Assembly (NCBI RefSeq): GCF_003206575.1
Contig: NZ_PZJO01000009.1
Coordinates: 1-38,036 of the forward strand
DNA: 38,036 nt
Source of the DNA: Salinicola endophyticus
GTDB taxonomy: Bacteria > Pseudomonadota > Gammaproteobacteria > Pseudomonadales > Halomonadaceae
Direction of reading: 5' to 3'
Of this stretch, positions 30,345 to 38,036 are shown in pieces. Numbering within the stretch: the stretch's first letter is position 1; every line of letters begins with the position of its first letter. The notes under the pieces are model-generated. The model worked only from the letters and a program-made list of their open reading frames with translations, did no database searches and was not told the origin of the DNA. Made by a program: the position numbers and the translations under genes.

Positions 30345-32000
30345 ATGATCTACGCCAAGGGTCTCTCCCGCGTCCCCCTACGCAACGCCGCCTTCGTCGC
30401 CACTCTCGCGCTGTTCGGCGTATCGCTGATCGGCCTGGCATTCTCGCCGCAGTGGCTGTGGGGCGTGGTGATCTTCGGCGCCCTGGCGCTGCTGGGAGTG
30501 TATGACGTGCGTCAGCGGCGGCGTACGATCAGCCGCAACTATCCCATCCTGGCCCACTTCCGCTACATGCTGGAGTCAATCGGCCCGGAGATCCGCCAGT
30601 ACTTCATCCAGTCCGATCTCGACGAGCGCCCCTTCTCGCGCGAGCAGCGTGCGGTGATCTACCAGCGTGCCAAGAACGCAAGCGACAAGAAGCCCTTCGG
30701 CTCGCTGCTCGACATGTATAGCCCGGGACACGAGTGGGTCAACCATTCGCTGCGCCCCACCCACATCACGGACCACGACTTTCGCGTCAGCGTCGGCGGC
30801 AGCCTGTGCCTTCAGCCCTACGCCGCCAGCGTATTCAACATCTCGGCAATGAGCTTCGGCTCGCTCTCGGCCAACGCCATCGAGGCGCTCAACGCCGGCG
30901 CGCGCAAGGGCGGCTTCTACCACGACACCGGCGAGGGTTCGATCTCGCGCTATCACCGTATCCACGGCGGTGACCTGGTGTGGGAAGTCGCCTCGGGCTA
31001 CTTCGGCTGCCGCCGGGAAGATGGCAGCTTCAATCCCGAGCGCTTCGCCGCCAACGCCCGTGAGCCGCAGGTCAAGATGATCGAGATCAAGCTCTCCCAG
31101 GGGGCCAAGCCCGGCCACGGCGGCATCCTGCCGGCGGCCAAGGTGACCGCGGAGATCGCCGAGGCGCGCGAAGTGCCCATGGGCCAGGACGTGGTCTCGC
31201 CGGCCGCCCACAGCGCCTTCTCGACCCCGCTGGAACTGATGGCGTTCATCGGTCAGCTGCGCGAACTCAGCGGTGGCAAGCCGGTGGGCTTCAAGCTCGC
31301 CATCGGCCACCCCTGGGAGTGGTTCGCGATCGTCAAGGCGATGCTGGAGACCGGCCAGCGCCCCGACTTCATCGTCGTCGACGGTGGCGAGGGTGGCACC
31401 GGTGCGGCGCCGCTGGAGTTCATCAACCGTCTCGGCGTACCCATGAGCGAAGCGCTGATGCTGGTCCACAACACCCTGGTCGGTGTCGGTCTGCGCGACG
31501 AAATCCGCATCGGCGCCGCCGGCAAGATCACCTCGGCCTTCGATATCGCGCGCACCCTGGCGCTGGGCGCGGACTGGTGCAATTCAGCCCGCGGCTTCAT
31601 GTTCTCGCTGGGCTGCATCCAGGCACTCAACTGCCACTCGGACAAGTGCCCCAGCGGCGTGGCGACCCAGGACCCACGCCGCGGTGGCCATCTGGATGTG
31701 GCCGACAAGCAGGAGCGGGTCTACCACTTCCATCGCAACACCCTCGCCGCCCTGGCCGAAATGCTCGGCGCCGCGGGCCTGCAACACCCCAGCGAACTGG
31801 GGCCGGAACACATCATTCGCCGGGTCTCCAGCGATGAGATCCAGTCCTACGACCGCCTGTTCAGCTTCCTCGCACCGGGCGAACTGATCAGCGGCGAGAG
31901 CGAGCACACGGTATTCAAGCAGTACTGGCATCTGGCCCGGGCCGACTCCTTCGCGCCGCCGCCGGCGGTGGCCGAACTACGCGCCACCAAACTGCGCTAG
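30345..32000 (+). CDS. FMN-binding glutamate synthase-family protein
   Basis: The 551-residue product has two N-terminal membrane helices (about 12-50) followed by the FMN-binding barrel of the glutamate synthase large subunit (GltB central domain). It keeps FNISAMSFGSLSANAIEALN, SQGAKPGHGG, VDGGEGGTGAAP and the iron-sulfur motif GCIQALNCHSDKCPSGVATQ, with a C-x5-C-x4-C spacing. There is no glutaminase domain, so it is not a full glutamate synthase. Family members of this short, membrane-tethered kind have no settled reaction; an oxidoreductase role is inferred from FMN and Fe-S ligands. ATG 30345 has AGGAG 11 bases upstream. A TATCCT about 60 bp upstream is a possible -10. Confidence 0.88.
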   Translation: MIYAKGLSRVPLRNAAFVATLALFGVSLIGLAFSPQWLWGVVIFGALALLGVYDVRQRRRTISRNYPILAHFRYMLESIGPEIRQYFIQSDLDERPFSREQRAVIYQRAKNASDKKPFGSLLDMYSPGHEWVNHSLRPTHITDHDFRVSVGGSLCLQPYAASVFNISAMSFGSLSANAIEALNAGARKGGFYHDTGEGSISRYHRIHGGDLVWEVASGYFGCRREDGSFNPERFAANAREPQVKMIEIKLSQGAKPGHGGILPAAKVTAEIAEAREVPMGQDVVSPAAHSAFSTPLELMAFIGQLRELSGGKPVGFKLAIGHPWEWFAIVKAMLETGQRPDFIVVDGGEGGTGAAPLEFINRLGVPMSEALMLVHNTLVGVGLRDEIRIGAAGKITSAFDIARTLALGADWCNSARGFMFSLGCIQALNCHSDKCPSGVATQDPRRGGHLDVADKQERVYHFHRNTLAALAEMLGAAGLQHPSELGPEHIIRRVSSDEIQSYDRLFSFLAPGELISGESEHTVFKQYWHLARADSFAPPPAVAELRATKLR

Positions 32001-32129
32001 GAAACTGTACCGACCGCTGGCCCGCGACGACCGGTCGCGGCAGATCCGCGACACGGCGACGCCTCATCGAGGCGCGCCACGCGCTATACTGCGCGCCCAC
32101 GCCTGTCACCACCCACGTTAGGAGTCTTC

Positions 32130-32297
32130 ATGTCGACGGCCAATATCGCCTGGATCATCTCGACGCTGGCGATGACCATCGCTTTCGCCACCTTCTTCGT
32201 CTTCAGCGCCACGCGCAAACGCGGCCTGCTGGCCGTGGCGCTGGTCTCGGCAGCGGTCGCGTTCTTTGCCGGCCTGACCGCCGGACTGCTGCAGTAG
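32130..32297 (+). CDS. 55-residue two-helix membrane protein
   Basis: The ATG at 32130 has AGGAG 6 bases upstream. The frame reads MSTANIAWIISTLAMTIAFA, then TFFVFSATRK, then RGLLAVALVSAAVAFFAGLT, and ends in AGLLQ. It has two hydrophobic helices (about 5-26 and 32-53) joined by a short basic turn (SATRKRG), which suggests a hairpin with the turn on the cytoplasmic side. A -10-like TATACT lies at 32085-32090. The protein is not one I recognise. Its ribosome site, regular hydrophobic pattern and its own upstream and downstream signals argue that it is a real gene. It lies 129 bp after the GltB-like gene and may be co-transcribed with it. Confidence 0.75.
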   Translation: MSTANIAWIISTLAMTIAFATFFVFSATRKRGLLAVALVSAAVAFFAGLTAGLLQ

Positions 32298-32315
32298 GCG
32301 GAAACGGCGGCCGTC

Positions 32316-32338
32316 CGCGGCCCCCTGACAGGGCCGCG
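32316..32338 (+). terminator. Stem-loop after the small membrane protein gene
   Basis: CGCGGCCC at 32316-32323 pairs with GGGCCGCG at 32331-32338 around a 7-base loop, 18 bp past the stop. There is no U-tract, so intrinsic termination is not certain. Confidence 0.4.
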
Positions 32339-32429
32339 CCGACGCGGCGGAAGGGTTCAGCGTCCCGCGGGGACGCCTCATGCAGACAGGATCAGGCAGG
32401 GATGGCCGGTGGAGTAGCGCGACCGGCAC

Positions 32430-32669
32430 TCAGTGGAACGTCGCCGGCGCCTGCGGCGCCTCCTCCTCTTCGCCATCCCACAGATGGGTCCGGGTGATGG
32501 CATGGTCGAGCATCTCCCGCGCCACGTCGAAACGGCTGCGGCGCAGCAGCTCCAGCGCCTCGTCGGAGAAACGAATGCTCACCAGCGGTTCGCCGCTCGC
32601 CTCCGCCGGTCGCAGCACCACCTCGCCGTCGGCGAGTTCGACGATTTCCAGAATGGCGGTATCAGACAC
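32430..32669 (-). CDS. Small conserved-looking hypothetical protein (79 residues)
   Basis: The GTG at 32669 has AGGAG 7 bases upstream, so I prefer it over the unsupported longer frame to 32714. The product is acidic: it opens SDTAILEIVELADGEVVLRP and continues VSIRFSDEALELLRRSR, with a predicted beta-rich first half and a helical second half. It ends in a run of glutamates and APATFH. I do not recognise a domain. P. aeruginosa carries a small hypothetical gene at the equivalent place downstream of topA, so it may be conserved by position. It lies beyond the topA operon terminator (32763-32793) and so has its own promoter or relies on read-through. Confidence 0.72.
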   Translation of the reverse strand: MSDTAILEIVELADGEVVLRPAEASGEPLVSIRFSDEALELLRRSRFDVAREMLDHAITRTHLWDGEEEEAPQAPATFH

Positions 32670-32762
32670 GGTCTCTCTCCTGTCACGGCGATAACGACTG
32701 CTCTTATGAAGCATGCGGAAACGGCGCCGTCCCCGGATCCGCGTCCGGAGACGGCGCTCAAT

Positions 32763-32793
32763 AAAAAACGACCAGGGTATGAGCCCCGGTCGT
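32763..32793 (-). terminator. Rho-independent terminator of the topA operon
   Basis: On the minus strand ACGACCGGGG pairs with CCCTGGTCGT (one G-U pair) around a 6-base loop (plus 32768-32777 and 32784-32793), followed by a TTTTTT run. It lies 39 bp past the stop of the DUF6586-like gene. Confidence 0.92.
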
Positions 32794-32831
32794 CAGTCAG
32801 TGAATAAGGCTATCATGTCGGCCCAGGGCCG

Positions 32832-33323
32832 TCACCACTCCTGGCTGCCCTGGCGCAGGCTCGGCAACAGCGCCTTGAACTCCTCGAGGCACCAGCACAG
32901 CTCGTCGCCCAGCGGCGTCGCTCCGGCACGGGTGATCAGCCCCGGCGACCCACCCCGTCGCGCCGCGCCCTCGTCACTCTGCAGCGCGACGAGACGCGCC
33001 AGCAGCAGTGCCAACCAGCTCTCCGGCCGCGCCGCCAGGGTCTCGAGCCAGACCAGCTCGGCGATCTCGCCACGCGCCGCCGCGTCGCCGCCGGCCTGAG
33101 GCTGGCCCGCGGCGTCAAGCCACGTGCGCCAGTCCGGTGCTCCGCCCGGGGCATGTGTGGTCACCTCGCGCAGCAGTGCCTCGAAGGCCAGCCCGAGCTG
33201 GCCCAGCGCGCCCTCCTCCAGCGCCATGCGCCGCGCCGGCGCGTGCTCGTCGTCACCCGCCGGCAGGGCCAGCAGCAGCTCGGCCTGATAGAGCAGCTGA
33301 TTGGTGCGGGCGACGGCACTCAC
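32832..33323 (-). CDS. DUF6586-like protein encoded downstream of topA
   Basis: The 163-residue product is helical and cytoplasmic: it opens [19 protein letters not shown], followed by a long amphipathic helical region and a C-terminus ending [11 protein letters not shown]. It resembles the family of about 160 residues that Pseudomonas encodes directly after topA (DUF6586, as I recall the name). No reaction is known. It starts with GTG at 33323, and the start overlaps the topA stop as GTGA, so it is translationally coupled to topA. Such tight coupling suggests a role connected to TopA or at least common dosage, but that is inference. A strong terminator follows. Confidence 0.72.
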   Translation of the reverse strand: MSAVARTNQLLYQAELLLALPAGDDEHAPARRMALEEGALGQLGLAFEALLREVTTHAPGGAPDWRTWLDAAGQPQAGGDAAARGEIAELVWLETLAARPESWLALLLARLVALQSDEGAARRGGSPGLITRAGATPLGDELCWCLEEFKALLPSLRQGSQEW

Positions 33324-35941
33324 TTGCGCTTGTCCTCAACCTGCCAGCGCCCGTCTTCGAAGATCGCGCGCCAACCGGTCGCCTTGCCATCCTCGTCGGT
33401 CATCACGTACTGGCTCTTGGTCTTGCGCGAGAAGCGGATCTGCGCCGGACGCCCCTCCGGGTCCTCGCTCGGTGCCTCGAGCAGGAAGTGATACTTGTCA
33501 GGCAGCGCTTCGGCGTGCGCCTTGAGCTCCTTGACCAGCGGCGCGCGAGTCTCGCGATTCTTGGGGAACTGACTCGCGGCCAGGAACAACCCACTGGCTC
33601 CGTCGCGCAGCACGTAGTGGTCGTCGACCTTCTGGCAGGCGAGCTCGGGCATCGGGATCGGGTCCATCTTGGGCGGCGCCACCTCGCCACTCTTGAGCAG
33701 CTTGCGGGTGTTGCCGCAGGCCTCATTGGTGCAGGCGAAGTACTTGCCGAAGCGGCCGCTCTTGAGCTGCATCTCCGAGCCGCACTTGTCGCACTCGATC
33801 ACCGGACCGTCGTAGCCCTTGATGCGGAAGCGGCCCTGTTCGATCTCGTAGTAGCCGTCGTCGTCGTTGCTGATGTAGAGCTTGCGCCCCTCGTCGATGA
33901 GGTAGCTGTCCATCGCCGTGCCGGTGTTGGGGTTGCGGCGCTTGGCACGCAGCGCATCGGTTTCCGCCGACTCGTCGGCATCTTCCGGCACCGCCTCTTC
34001 ACCGGGGATCAGATCGATGGTGGTCTTGCAGCGCTCCTTGGGCGGCAGATTGTAGCCGGAACAGCCGAGGAAGACCCCGGTGGAGGCGATACGAATCTGC
34101 ATCTTACGGCCGCAGGTGGGACAGTCGATATCGGTCCCGATCGGCTCGTTGGGACGCATGCCGTCATCGCCCTCGGCGTGGTCGAGCTTGCGCTTGAAGT
34201 CGGCGTAAAAGGCATCGAGCAGCTTCTGCCAGTTCTCGTGCCCCTCGGCGACCTCGTCGAGCCGATCCTCCATACGCGCGGTGAAGCCGTAGTCGAGCAG
34301 GTCGTTGAACGACTCGACCAGACGATCGGTGACGATCTCGCCGAGCTTCTCGGCGTAGAAGCGGCGGCTGTCGAGCTTGACGTAGCCTCGATCCTGGATG
34401 GTCGAGATGATCGCGGCGTAGGTCGAGGGGCGGCCGATCCCGCGCTTCTCCAGCTCCTTGACCAGGCTCGCCTCGGTATAGCGCGCCGGCGGCTTGGTGA
34501 AGTGCTGCTGCGGGTCGAGCTGGACCACCTCGAGGCGGTCGCCCTTGTCGACGTCGGGCAGCTGGGTGGCGTCGTCCTTCTTCGCCATCGGCTTCATCAC
34601 CCGGGTGTAGCCGTCGAACTTGAGCACCCGGCCGCGCGCCTTGAGCTCGAAGCCGTCACTCTCGATGGTCAGGGTGGTGGCCAGGTACTCCGCCGGCACC
34701 ATCTGGCAGGCCACGAACTGGCGCCAGATCAGCTCGTAGAGACGCTGCGCATCACGCTCCACCGGCATGTCGTCGGCGCGCTGTTTGACGTTGGAGGGGC
34801 GAATCGCCTCGTGCGCTTCCTGGGCGTTCTGCTTGCTCGAATAGCGGATGGCCTCCTCGGGCAGGTAGCGCTCGCCGTACTCGTTCTGGATGTAGTCACG
34901 CGCACTCGCCACCGCATCCTGGGACAGGTTGGTGGAGTCGGTACGCATGTAGGTGATGTAGCCCGCCTCGTAGAGCCGCTGCGCCAGGGTCATGGTCTTC
35001 TTCACCGAGAAGCCCAGACGCCCGCTGGCAGCCTGCTGCAGGGTCGAGGTGATGAAGGGCGCATTGGGCTTGGAACGGGTCGGCCGGGTCTCGCGCTCGG
35101 TGACCGTGAAGGCATCGCGTCTCAGCGGCGCGATACGCTCGATGGTCTCGCGCTCGGAGGTGGGGCGGAAGGTCTCGCCCTTCTCGCGCACCACCTCGAA
35201 GCGCACCGCCTCACCGTCGGCGGTGGCCGTGTCGAGGTGGACATCCCAGAACTCCTCCGGCACGAAAGCGCGGATCTCGCGCTCGCGGTCGACGATCAGA
35301 CGCACCGCCACCGACTGCACACGACCGGCGGAGAGCCCCCGGGCGACCTTGCTCCAGAGCAGTGGCGAGACCATGAAACCGACCACGCGATCGAGGAAGC
35401 GACGCGTCTGCTGGGCTTCGACCCGGGCCACGTTGAGATTGCCGGGGTGCTTGAAGGCTTCCTGAATGGCATTCTTGGTGATCTCGTTGAACACCACCCG
35501 CTTGTAGCGCTGGTCGTCGCCGCCGATGGTCTCCTTCAGGTGCCAGGCGATCGCCTCCCCTTCGCGGTCCAAATCGGTCGCGAGATAGATGGTGTCGCTC
35601 TTGTCGGCCAGCCTCTTGAGCTCCTCGACCACCTTCTCCTTGCCCGGCAGCACTTCGTAGTTGGCGCGCCAGCCGTGCTCGGGGTCGATGCCCATGCGCC
35701 GCACCAGCTGATCCCACTGTTTCTGCTTCTTGTACTCGGCCTTCTCGTCCGGCGACATCTTGCGCGTCGCGGCAGCCTGACGCGCGCGCTCCTTGGGATC
35801 GCTGGCCTGCTTGGACGAGCCACTGGTCGGCAGATCACGAATATGCCCGACGCTCGACTTCACGACGAAGTCGTTGCCGAGATACTTGTTGATGGTCTTG
35901 GCTTTGGCCGGAGACTCGACGATAACCAGTGACTTGCCCAT
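33320..35941 (-). CDS. topA: DNA topoisomerase I
   Basis: TopA relaxes negatively supercoiled DNA by single-strand passage. The 873-residue product has the Toprim domain ([14 protein letters not shown] at 4-17, and the acidic triad in [14 protein letters not shown] at about 121-134), the core with [12 protein letters not shown], and the active-site segment [16 protein letters not shown] with Tyr331 and Arg333. C-terminal zinc-finger repeats follow (CPTCGRKM ... [26 protein letters not shown]) and then a basic tail. ATG 35941 has AGGAG 4 bases upstream. A TATATATA at 35959-35966 is a possible -10 without a clear -35. It is coupled to the DUF6586-like gene. Confidence 0.97.
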   Translation of the reverse strand: MGKSLVIVESPAKAKTINKYLGNDFVVKSSVGHIRDLPTSGSSKQASDPKERARQAAATRKMSPDEKAEYKKQKQWDQLVRRMGIDPEHGWRANYEVLPGKEKVVEELKRLADKSDTIYLATDLDREGEAIAWHLKETIGGDDQRYKRVVFNEITKNAIQEAFKHPGNLNVARVEAQQTRRFLDRVVGFMVSPLLWSKVARGLSAGRVQSVAVRLIVDREREIRAFVPEEFWDVHLDTATADGEAVRFEVVREKGETFRPTSERETIERIAPLRRDAFTVTERETRPTRSKPNAPFITSTLQQAASGRLGFSVKKTMTLAQRLYEAGYITYMRTDSTNLSQDAVASARDYIQNEYGERYLPEEAIRYSSKQNAQEAHEAIRPSNVKQRADDMPVERDAQRLYELIWRQFVACQMVPAEYLATTLTIESDGFELKARGRVLKFDGYTRVMKPMAKKDDATQLPDVDKGDRLEVVQLDPQQHFTKPPARYTEASLVKELEKRGIGRPSTYAAIISTIQDRGYVKLDSRRFYAEKLGEIVTDRLVESFNDLLDYGFTARMEDRLDEVAEGHENWQKLLDAFYADFKRKLDHAEGDDGMRPNEPIGTDIDCPTCGRKMQIRIASTGVFLGCSGYNLPPKERCKTTIDLIPGEEAVPEDADESAETDALRAKRRNPNTGTAMDSYLIDEGRKLYISNDDDGYYEIEQGRFRIKGYDGPVIECDKCGSEMQLKSGRFGKYFACTNEACGNTRKLLKSGEVAPPKMDPIPMPELACQKVDDHYVLRDGASGLFLAASQFPKNRETRAPLVKELKAHAEALPDKYHFLLEAPSEDPEGRPAQIRFSRKTKSQYVMTDEDGKATGWRAIFEDGRWQVEDKRK

Positions 35942-36475
35942 AGCGCTCCTGCTTCTTCTATATATAGCGGCGGCTCCGGTCGACGCGTGCTCGAGATGGC
36001 GCGGGTCGAGGGGGAGGCGGCCGGAAAATCCGCCTACCCTACCCTAGCGCTCCGCACGGCGCCAGCCGTAGCTTGACTTTCACGACGAGGCGTTGGCCGC
36101 CGCCGGGAACCGCGTTATTGGGCTGCCGATGCCGAATTCCAAGCACCAGTCCAGCGATGTGTCACCGCCGCATCCAGGCGCTTTCGAGTGCGCGGCACGC
36201 TGGCGGTATCTGTGAATACCCTAGCCGGAATCTGTCCGCACGCCAGGATTTGCCGCCGAGGCCTTGAGCCCGAGTATCGGGTGGCACGGTTCTGCTTGCG
36301 TGTCGCTCGACGCGCTGGCGCGTTACACTCGGGTCGAGACGGCGCGCCGCCGGAGGCAGCCGGCCGCCATCGTCTCGGACAAGGCGCAGCCGATGTTGTA
36401 AAATAACCACCTGTCATCGCACCCGCCGCCGCACGTCGACGCGGGACGCACCACCCAGTCGCCAGGAGATTCTCC
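35942..36475. other. 534-bp intergenic region between topA and pykA
   Basis: The region lies between two divergent genes. Near topA there is an AT-rich TATATATA (35959-35966). Near pykA there is a promoter candidate at 36376-36404. A TTGACT at 36071-36076 has no -10 at a suitable distance. Open frames on both strands lack ribosome sites and show only arginine/alanine-rich composition, so I call no gene. No tRNA, repeat or HexR-like palindrome is seen. Confidence 0.5.
36376..36404 (+). promoter_or_regulatory. Putative promoter of pykA
   Basis: CGGACA at 36376-36381 and TAAAAT at 36399-36404 are 17 bases apart. The -10 lies in the only AT-rich patch before the gene, and the inferred start near 36411 gives a leader of about 65 bases. 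The -35 is weak. Confidence 0.5.
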
Positions 36476-37939
36476 ATGCAGCACGCCTTTCACGGCCCGA
36501 TTCGCCGCACCAAGATCGTCGCTACGCTAGGTCCCGCCACGGACCGCGAAGGCGTGTTGGATGCCCTGATCGAAGCGGGCGTCGATGTGGTTCGCCTGAA
36601 TTTCTCCCACGGCAATCCGGAAGATCACCGCCGGCGCCTCAAGGCGGTGCGCGAGTCCGCCGAACGCCAGGGCCGTGCGGTTGCCGCCCTCGGTGATCTG
36701 CAGGGACCGAAGATCCGTATCGCACGCTTCCAGGCCGAGGGCGGGGTCAAGCTGGAGAAGGGCCAGTCGTTCGTGATCGACGTCTCGCTGGGACGTGACG
36801 AGGGCACCAGCGAGCGCGTGGGCTGCGACTACAAGGAGCTGGCCGATGACGTCGACGCCGGTGACGTGCTGCTGCTCGACGATGGCCGCCTGGTGCTGGA
36901 GGTGGAGCGCCTTCAGGGCAGCGAGATCATCACCAAGGTGAAGGTGGGTGGCAAGCTGACCAACAACAAGGGCATCAACAAGCAGGGTGGCGGCCTCTCC
37001 GCCGCAGCGCTGACCGAAAAGGACAAGGAAGACCTGAAGACCGCCATCGACATCGGCGTCGACTATCTGGCGGTCTCCTTCCCGCGTAGCGGGGCCGACA
37101 TGCAGTACGCCCGCGAGCTGCTCGGCGAGGCGGGACAGGAGATCGGCCTGGTGGCCAAGATCGAGCGCGCCGAGGCGGTCGCCGATCCGGAAACGCTGGA
37201 TGACATCATCCGCGCCTCGGAGGCAGTGATGGTGGCCCGCGGCGATCTCGGCGTCGAGATCGGCGATGCCCAGCTGATCGGCGTGCAGAAGCGCATCATC
37301 GGCCGCGCTCGCTCGCTCAACAAGGTGGTGATCACCGCCACCCAGATGATGGAGTCGATGATCGACTCGCCGCTGCCGACCCGCGCCGAAGTGTTCGACG
37401 TCGCCAACGCGGTGCTCGACGGCACCGACGCGGTGATGCTCTCCGCCGAGACCGCCGCCGGTGACTATCCGGTCGAGACCATCCGCGCCATGGATCGGCT
37501 GTGCCTGGGTGCCGAGCGCGAGCGCAGCGCCCAGGAGTCCAAGCACCGCATCCACGAGGGCTTCTCGCGCATCGACGAGACCGTGGCACTGTCGGCGATG
37601 TACGCCGCCAACCACCTCTCCGGTGTGGTCGCCATTGCCTGTCTCACCGCCACCGGCTACACCCCGCTGATCGCCTCGCGCATCCGCTCGGGACTGCCGA
37701 TCGTGGCCCTGGCCGAGACCCCGGCCGTCCAGCGACGCATGGCGCTCTATCGCGGCGTGGTATCGCTGGTGTTCGACAGCTCGCGCTTCCCGCTGACCGA
37801 GATCAACGCCGGTGCCATCGACGAGCTGGTCGGGCGCGGTCTGGCGGCCAAGGGCGATCACGTGATCCTCACCCGCGGCGACCACATGAACGCCCATGGC
37901 GGCACCAACACCATGAAGATCATTCAGGTCGAGGCCTGA
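36476..37939 (+). CDS. pykA: Pyruvate kinase, PykA type
   Basis: Pyruvate kinase converts phosphoenolpyruvate and ADP to pyruvate and ATP. The 487-residue product has [49 protein letters not shown] with the catalytic Lys, [13 protein letters not shown], and [20 protein letters not shown] followed by [19 protein letters not shown]. Length and wording ([20 protein letters not shown]) match the PykA (type II, AMP/sugar-phosphate responsive) branch more closely than PykF. ATG 36476 has AGGAG 7 bases upstream. About 100 bp of sequence follow the stop to the window edge; they hold a GC-rich inverted repeat but no recognisable U-tract. Confidence 0.96.
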   Translation: MQHAFHGPIRRTKIVATLGPATDREGVLDALIEAGVDVVRLNFSHGNPEDHRRRLKAVRESAERQGRAVAALGDLQGPKIRIARFQAEGGVKLEKGQSFVIDVSLGRDEGTSERVGCDYKELADDVDAGDVLLLDDGRLVLEVERLQGSEIITKVKVGGKLTNNKGINKQGGGLSAAALTEKDKEDLKTAIDIGVDYLAVSFPRSGADMQYARELLGEAGQEIGLVAKIERAEAVADPETLDDIIRASEAVMVARGDLGVEIGDAQLIGVQKRIIGRARSLNKVVITATQMMESMIDSPLPTRAEVFDVANAVLDGTDAVMLSAETAAGDYPVETIRAMDRLCLGAERERSAQESKHRIHEGFSRIDETVALSAMYAANHLSGVVAIACLTATGYTPLIASRIRSGLPIVALAETPAVQRRMALYRGVVSLVFDSSRFPLTEINAGAIDELVGRGLAAKGDHVILTRGDHMNAHGGTNTMKIIQVEA

Positions 37940-38036
37940 GCCCCACCAGTTGGGCGGCGCGCCAGGCGCCGCCTGGCGATGTGCTGCGGGCCGCTGGTGG
38001 CGACGCAGCCAGGCCGAGCGAAAGACAAGACGGCGC

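Noticed and set aside
33008-35932. A 974-codon open frame antisense to topA
   Set aside because: High GC and codon bias leave the complementary frame open. topA has every family motif, and the antisense product shows only low-complexity Leu/Val/Arg/His composition.
35942-36475. Search for a tRNA, riboswitch or small gene in the topA-pykA spacer
   Set aside because: No cloverleaf, conserved riboswitch core or frame with a ribosome site could be seen, only promoter-like elements near each gene.

Overview
The window is a GC-rich chromosomal segment from a gammaproteobacterium, most likely of the Halomonas group (Halomonadaceae). That assignment rests on protein character and gene order, not on a database search. 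Gene order closely follows the Pseudomonas aeruginosa stretch rne-murB-ptp-kdsB-trm112-lpxK ... comEC ... lolCD ... sth-(nqrM)-apbE-nqrFEDCBA-gap-mfd, then the topA neighbourhood with its small downstream gene. It is a core housekeeping region. I see no insertion sequence, prophage, CRISPR array, tRNA or rRNA.

Layout. 1-184 is the C-terminal tail of RNase E, facing murB across a perfect bidirectional terminator. 288-5633 is a tightly overlapping minus-strand envelope operon: msbA, lpxK, trm112-like, kdsB, low-molecular-weight phosphatase, murB. It covers Kdo activation, lipid A 4'-phosphorylation, lipid A-core flipping and peptidoglycan precursor synthesis. 5757-8114 is comEC, divergent from a DUF2062 membrane protein. 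8883-10836 is lolC/E-lolD for lipoprotein release, with only one permease gene. 11308-13400 is a two-gene agmatine-to-putrescine route (aguA, aguB). 13676-14620 is a Tus-like replication-terminus protein with a strong promoter that partly resembles a Ter core. 14644-16035 is soluble transhydrogenase.

16182-23530 is a complete Na+-NQR operon, nqrABCDEF-apbE-nqrM, which includes both the flavin transferase and the maturation factor and ends in a terminator at 16082-16118. Two oddities lie inside it. A diverged tandem duplication between nqrA and nqrB creates a 32-codon mini-ORF that repeats the NqrA C-terminus. The expected FMN-acceptor threonine of NqrC is a serine (Ser224).

23855-25330 is a long-form GAPDH, divergent from mfd (25584-29033). 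The shared intergenic region holds a perfect TGTAGT-3-ACTACA palindrome that resembles a HexR operator. After mfd come a membrane-anchored metallophosphoesterase, a GltB-like FMN/Fe-S protein, a 55-residue two-helix membrane protein, a small hypothetical gene, a topA-DUF6586-like operon with its own terminator, and pykA (36476-37939). The strongest leads are the nqrA/nqrB duplication, the NqrC serine, the Tus gene with its promoter, and the HexR-like operator. No wholly new multi-gene system is evident.
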